The notes beneath the pieces are model-generated. The model was given only the letters and a program-made list of their open reading frames with translations, did not search any database and was not told where the DNA came from. 16,712 bases of DNA from assembly GCA_937871605.1 (NCBI GenBank), contig CALMRM010000257.1, positions 4,439-21,150 on the forward strand. The letters are read 5' to 3'. This document shows positions 14,786 through 16,712 of the stretch, one piece after another; position 1 is the stretch's first letter, and each line of letters begins with the position of its first letter. The translations under genes and the position numbers were made by a program. This DNA is from an uncultured Terriglobus sp. Its GTDB lineage: Bacteria > Acidobacteriota > Terriglobia > Terriglobales > Acidobacteriaceae.

Positions 14786-15741
14786 ACGCAGTCGCCGAAC
14801 AGAGCGAACAGCGGCTGCAGGGTGCGCCGGAGCAGTTGCTGGAGCCAGCGACCCGGCCGTCGCTGGAACAGGCGCAGGCATGGTGCAGGCAGTTGGCAGG
14901 TTCTCACTACGAGAACTTCCACGTTGCTACGGGATTGCTGCCCAAGCCGCTGCGTCCGCACTTCCACGCCATCTATGCCTACTGCCGCGTCTCCGATGAT
15001 TTGGGCGACGAGGTTGCGGACCGCGCGACGGCAACACGGCTGCTGACTACCTGGAACAGCATGCTCGACGAATGCTATGACGCACCGGAGCGCTCCAGGC
15101 ATCCGGTGTTTGTGGCCCTGCAACCCAGCATCGCCGCGTGCAGCTTGCCGCGGGGGCCGTTTGCAGACCTCTTGCATGCCTTCCAGGCCGACCAGGTAAA
15201 GACCCGTTTTGCCAACCTGGCTGAGTTGGAGGACTATTCCCGCTACTCCGCCAACCCGGTCGGTTCGCTGGTGCTGTATGCCTGTGGCTACCGACAGCCA
15301 GAGCTGCACGCGCTTGCCAACCACACCTGCACTGCACTGCAGCTGGCGAACTTCTGGCAAGACGTGGGCGAGGACTTCCGAGAGCGAGATCGCGTCTATT
15401 TGCCGCAGGACAAACTGGCGTTCCATGGTCTCTCTGAGCAGGACCTGCAGAGCGGCAGGGAAGATGCCAGGTACCGCGACCTGCTGCGTGAACTGGTAGT
15501 CGAGACCCGCGCCATGCTGCTGCAGGGTGCACCGCTCATCGACCGCGTGGACCGTGAACTGGCAGCAACTCTGTACCTCTTCACCGCAGGCGGACTCGCC
15601 ATTTTGAGAGCGATCGAACGCATCGGCTACAACACGCTGAGCCAGAGGCCCGAGGTGTCAAAAGCAGCGAAAGCGGGCCTGCTGATGACAGCTGCGCTGG
15701 GCAAGCTGGGTGTGCGGCGCACCGCACGGAGTTTGCGATGA
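14782..15741 (+). CDS. hpnC: Hydroxysqualene synthase HpnC (squalene/phytoene synthase family)
   Basis: A 319-residue all-alpha prenyl-coupling enzyme. The first aspartate-rich motif is CRVSDDLGDE (Asp72, Asp73, Asp76) and the second is LANFWQDVGEDFRERDRVYLP. These are characteristic of the HpnC branch, with FWQDV in place of the NILRDV of HpnD and phytoene synthase. In the three-step bacterial route, HpnC converts presqualene diphosphate to hydroxysqualene, which HpnE reduces to squalene for hopanoid cyclisation. Both neighbours overlap it by ATGA, so dehydrogenase, hpnC and hpnD form one coupled operon. A 40-residue Gln/Glu-rich N-terminus precedes the conserved SHYENFHVAT start of the fold. 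Confidence 0.93.
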   Translation: MNAVAEQSEQRLQGAPEQLLEPATRPSLEQAQAWCRQLAGSHYENFHVATGLLPKPLRPHFHAIYAYCRVSDDLGDEVADRATATRLLTTWNSMLDECYDAPERSRHPVFVALQPSIAACSLPRGPFADLLHAFQADQVKTRFANLAELEDYSRYSANPVGSLVLYACGYRQPELHALANHTCTALQLANFWQDVGEDFRERDRVYLPQDKLAFHGLSEQDLQSGREDARYRDLLRELVVETRAMLLQGAPLIDRVDRELAATLYLFTAGGLAILRAIERIGYNTLSQRPEVSKAAKAGLLMTAALGKLGVRRTARSLR

Positions 15742-16646
15742 GGTACGACGACGCATCCCTCGAAGCAGCCTTTGTGTATTGCCGCGCTGTGGCAAAGCGA
15801 GAGGCAAAGAACTTCTACTATGGGTTTCTCGCACTACCAGCGCACAAGCGGGATGCTATGTGTGCCGTGTATGCGTTTATGCGCCGGGCGGATGACATCT
15901 CCGACGACGAAGCGCTGCCCATGGAGCAGCGCCGAGACCTGATGGCGCGCTGGCTACTCTCGTGGCGCACCGGCAGCGCCGTAGACCCGCAGGATGCGCC
16001 GGTTTTCCTGGCCGTGCGGTATGTGCAACAGCGTTTTGCCGTGCCAGGCGAACTGCTGGAGCAACTGATCCAGGGAACCACGATGGACCTGCTGCCGACA
16101 TTGCCTGCGGGCGTCCGTCGCATCGCTGTTGGGCAGCGCGTGCTGGATCAGTATGAGACCGTGGCTGCGTTGGAGGGGTACTGCTACCTGGTGGCCTCCG
16201 TTGTTGGCCTGGTGACCATCCGCATCTTCGGCTACACCGATAGCAGGGCCGATGCCTTCGCAGAGCAGCTGGGACTTGCATTCCAGCTCACCAACATTCT
16301 GCGCGACGTGAAAGAAGATGCGGAGCGCGGTCGCATCTACCTGCCGCAGGAACTGCTCGCGAAATACGGACTGCAACCGCCAGACGTGCTGGAGCAGGTG
16401 CAGCATGAGGACGTAAGCCCTGCCATGCAAACACTGTTGGCAGAACTCGCCATTCGCGCGCAGTCGCTGTATGCCGCGGCAGACCGTTTAATCCCGCTGC
16501 TGGAGCCGGACAGCCGGCCTGCCATGCACGTGCTGGTGAACATCTACCACCTGCTGCTGCGGCAGATCATCAAGGAACACTACCGTGTGTTTGGGGAGCG
16601 CGTGCGCGTGTCGACTGCGCGGAAAGTCGCTGTGCTGAGCCGTTGA
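15738..16646 (+). CDS. hpnD: Presqualene diphosphate synthase HpnD
   Basis: A 302-residue squalene/phytoene synthase-family enzyme. Motifs: NFYYGFLALP near residue 25, first aspartate motif FMRRADDISDDE (about 47-58), and second motif LTNILRDVKEDAERGRIYLPQE (about 183-204). HpnD joins two farnesyl diphosphates to presqualene diphosphate, which HpnC then uses. Sequence alone does not fully exclude phytoene synthase (CrtB), but pairing with hpnC in the order hpnC-hpnD strongly favours the hopanoid pathway. GGAG (15728-15731) lies 6 nt before the ATG, which overlaps the hpnC stop (ATGA). Confidence 0.93.
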   Translation: MRYDDASLEAAFVYCRAVAKREAKNFYYGFLALPAHKRDAMCAVYAFMRRADDISDDEALPMEQRRDLMARWLLSWRTGSAVDPQDAPVFLAVRYVQQRFAVPGELLEQLIQGTTMDLLPTLPAGVRRIAVGQRVLDQYETVAALEGYCYLVASVVGLVTIRIFGYTDSRADAFAEQLGLAFQLTNILRDVKEDAERGRIYLPQELLAKYGLQPPDVLEQVQHEDVSPAMQTLLAELAIRAQSLYAAADRLIPLLEPDSRPAMHVLVNIYHLLLRQIIKEHYRVFGERVRVSTARKVAVLSR

Positions 16647-16654
16647 CTGCTGCG

Positions 16655-16663
16655 TGGTATGCT
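16655..16663 (+). promoter_or_regulatory. Possible extended -10 before the truncated last gene
   Basis: TGGTATGCT fits TG-n-TATnnT, about 30 nt before ATG 16694. There is no good -35, so it is only suggestive of an internal promoter in the hopanoid operon. Confidence 0.22.
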
Positions 16664-16693
16664 CTCGCGGGGCGAGCGCCGGAGTTCTGCCGC

Positions 16694-16712
16694 ATGAGCG
16701 CTGCCTTTGAGG
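16694..16712 (+). CDS. Start of next gene, truncated by the window (possibly hpnE)
   Basis: ATG at 16694, with GGAG (16681-16684) 9 nt upstream, opens a frame beginning MSAAFE before the sequence ends. It follows hpnD by 47 bp on the same strand. In many hopanoid clusters the flavin-dependent hydroxysqualene reductase hpnE comes next. Six codons cannot show this, so identity is a context guess. Confidence 0.4.

Noticed and set aside
14599..15426. 275-residue minus-strand frame opposite hpnC
   Set aside because: Antisense shadow; hpnC motifs are clear on the plus strand.
16643..16663. TTGACT followed by TATGCT as a sigma70 promoter
   Set aside because: Spacer is only 9 nt; only the extended -10 was retained, at low confidence.

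Overview
This is a GC-rich window of ordinary bacterial chromosome with densely packed genes, short operons, frequent ATGA/TTGA stop-start overlaps and several TTG or GTG starts. The gene content suggests an aerobic soil acidobacterium of the Terriglobus/Granulicella/Edaphobacter type: hpnC-hpnD hopanoid genes with a co-transcribed zinc dehydrogenase, a DUF418 protein, an MlaE/MlaF-like pair, rpsO-pnp, and a lone FliA-FlgM pair. That placement is inferred from gene content and protein flavour; no rRNA gene is present to confirm it. I see no tRNA, rRNA, CRISPR array, insertion sequence or phage gene.

Layout. 1-1777 (+): the end of a DUF418 membrane protein, translationally coupled to a 14-helix DHA2-type drug exporter. 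1728-3078 (-): lexA followed by a phosphoglycolate-phosphatase-like HAD hydrolase; its tail overlaps the exporter by 50 bp. 3171-5621 (+): a three-gene regulatory operon encoding an OmpR-type response regulator, a stand-alone histidine-kinase dimerisation (DHp)-like protein, and a sigma54 AAA+ activator with a degenerate receiver and no DNA-binding domain. 5622-6124: a 503-bp gene-free regulatory region. 6125-7659 (+): a FliA/WhiG-type sigma28 factor, its likely anti-sigma factor FlgM, and a small basic tryptophan-rich protein. 7735-10647 (+): rpsO and pnp, then a strong hairpin terminator. 10764-11947 (+): an unknown 136-residue protein and a dienelactone-hydrolase-like enzyme. 11971-13568 (-): MlaE-like permease and MlaF-like ATPase of an MCE lipid transporter. 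13718-16646 (+): zinc-dependent dehydrogenase, hpnC and hpnD, each overlapping the next by ATGA. A further gene starts at 16694 and runs out of the window.

The most interesting part is 3.1-7.7 kb. Both the regulator operon and the sigma28 gene are preceded by GG-N10-GC (-24/-12) sites typical of sigma54 promoters, and flgM is preceded by a good sigma28 promoter. Read together, this looks like a compact two-step sigma cascade: two-component input, then sigma54 activator, then sigma28, then the anti-sigma factor as feedback. It has split two-component parts and no flagellar structural genes next to it. The parts are recognised families; their combination and the missing domains deserve a closer look.
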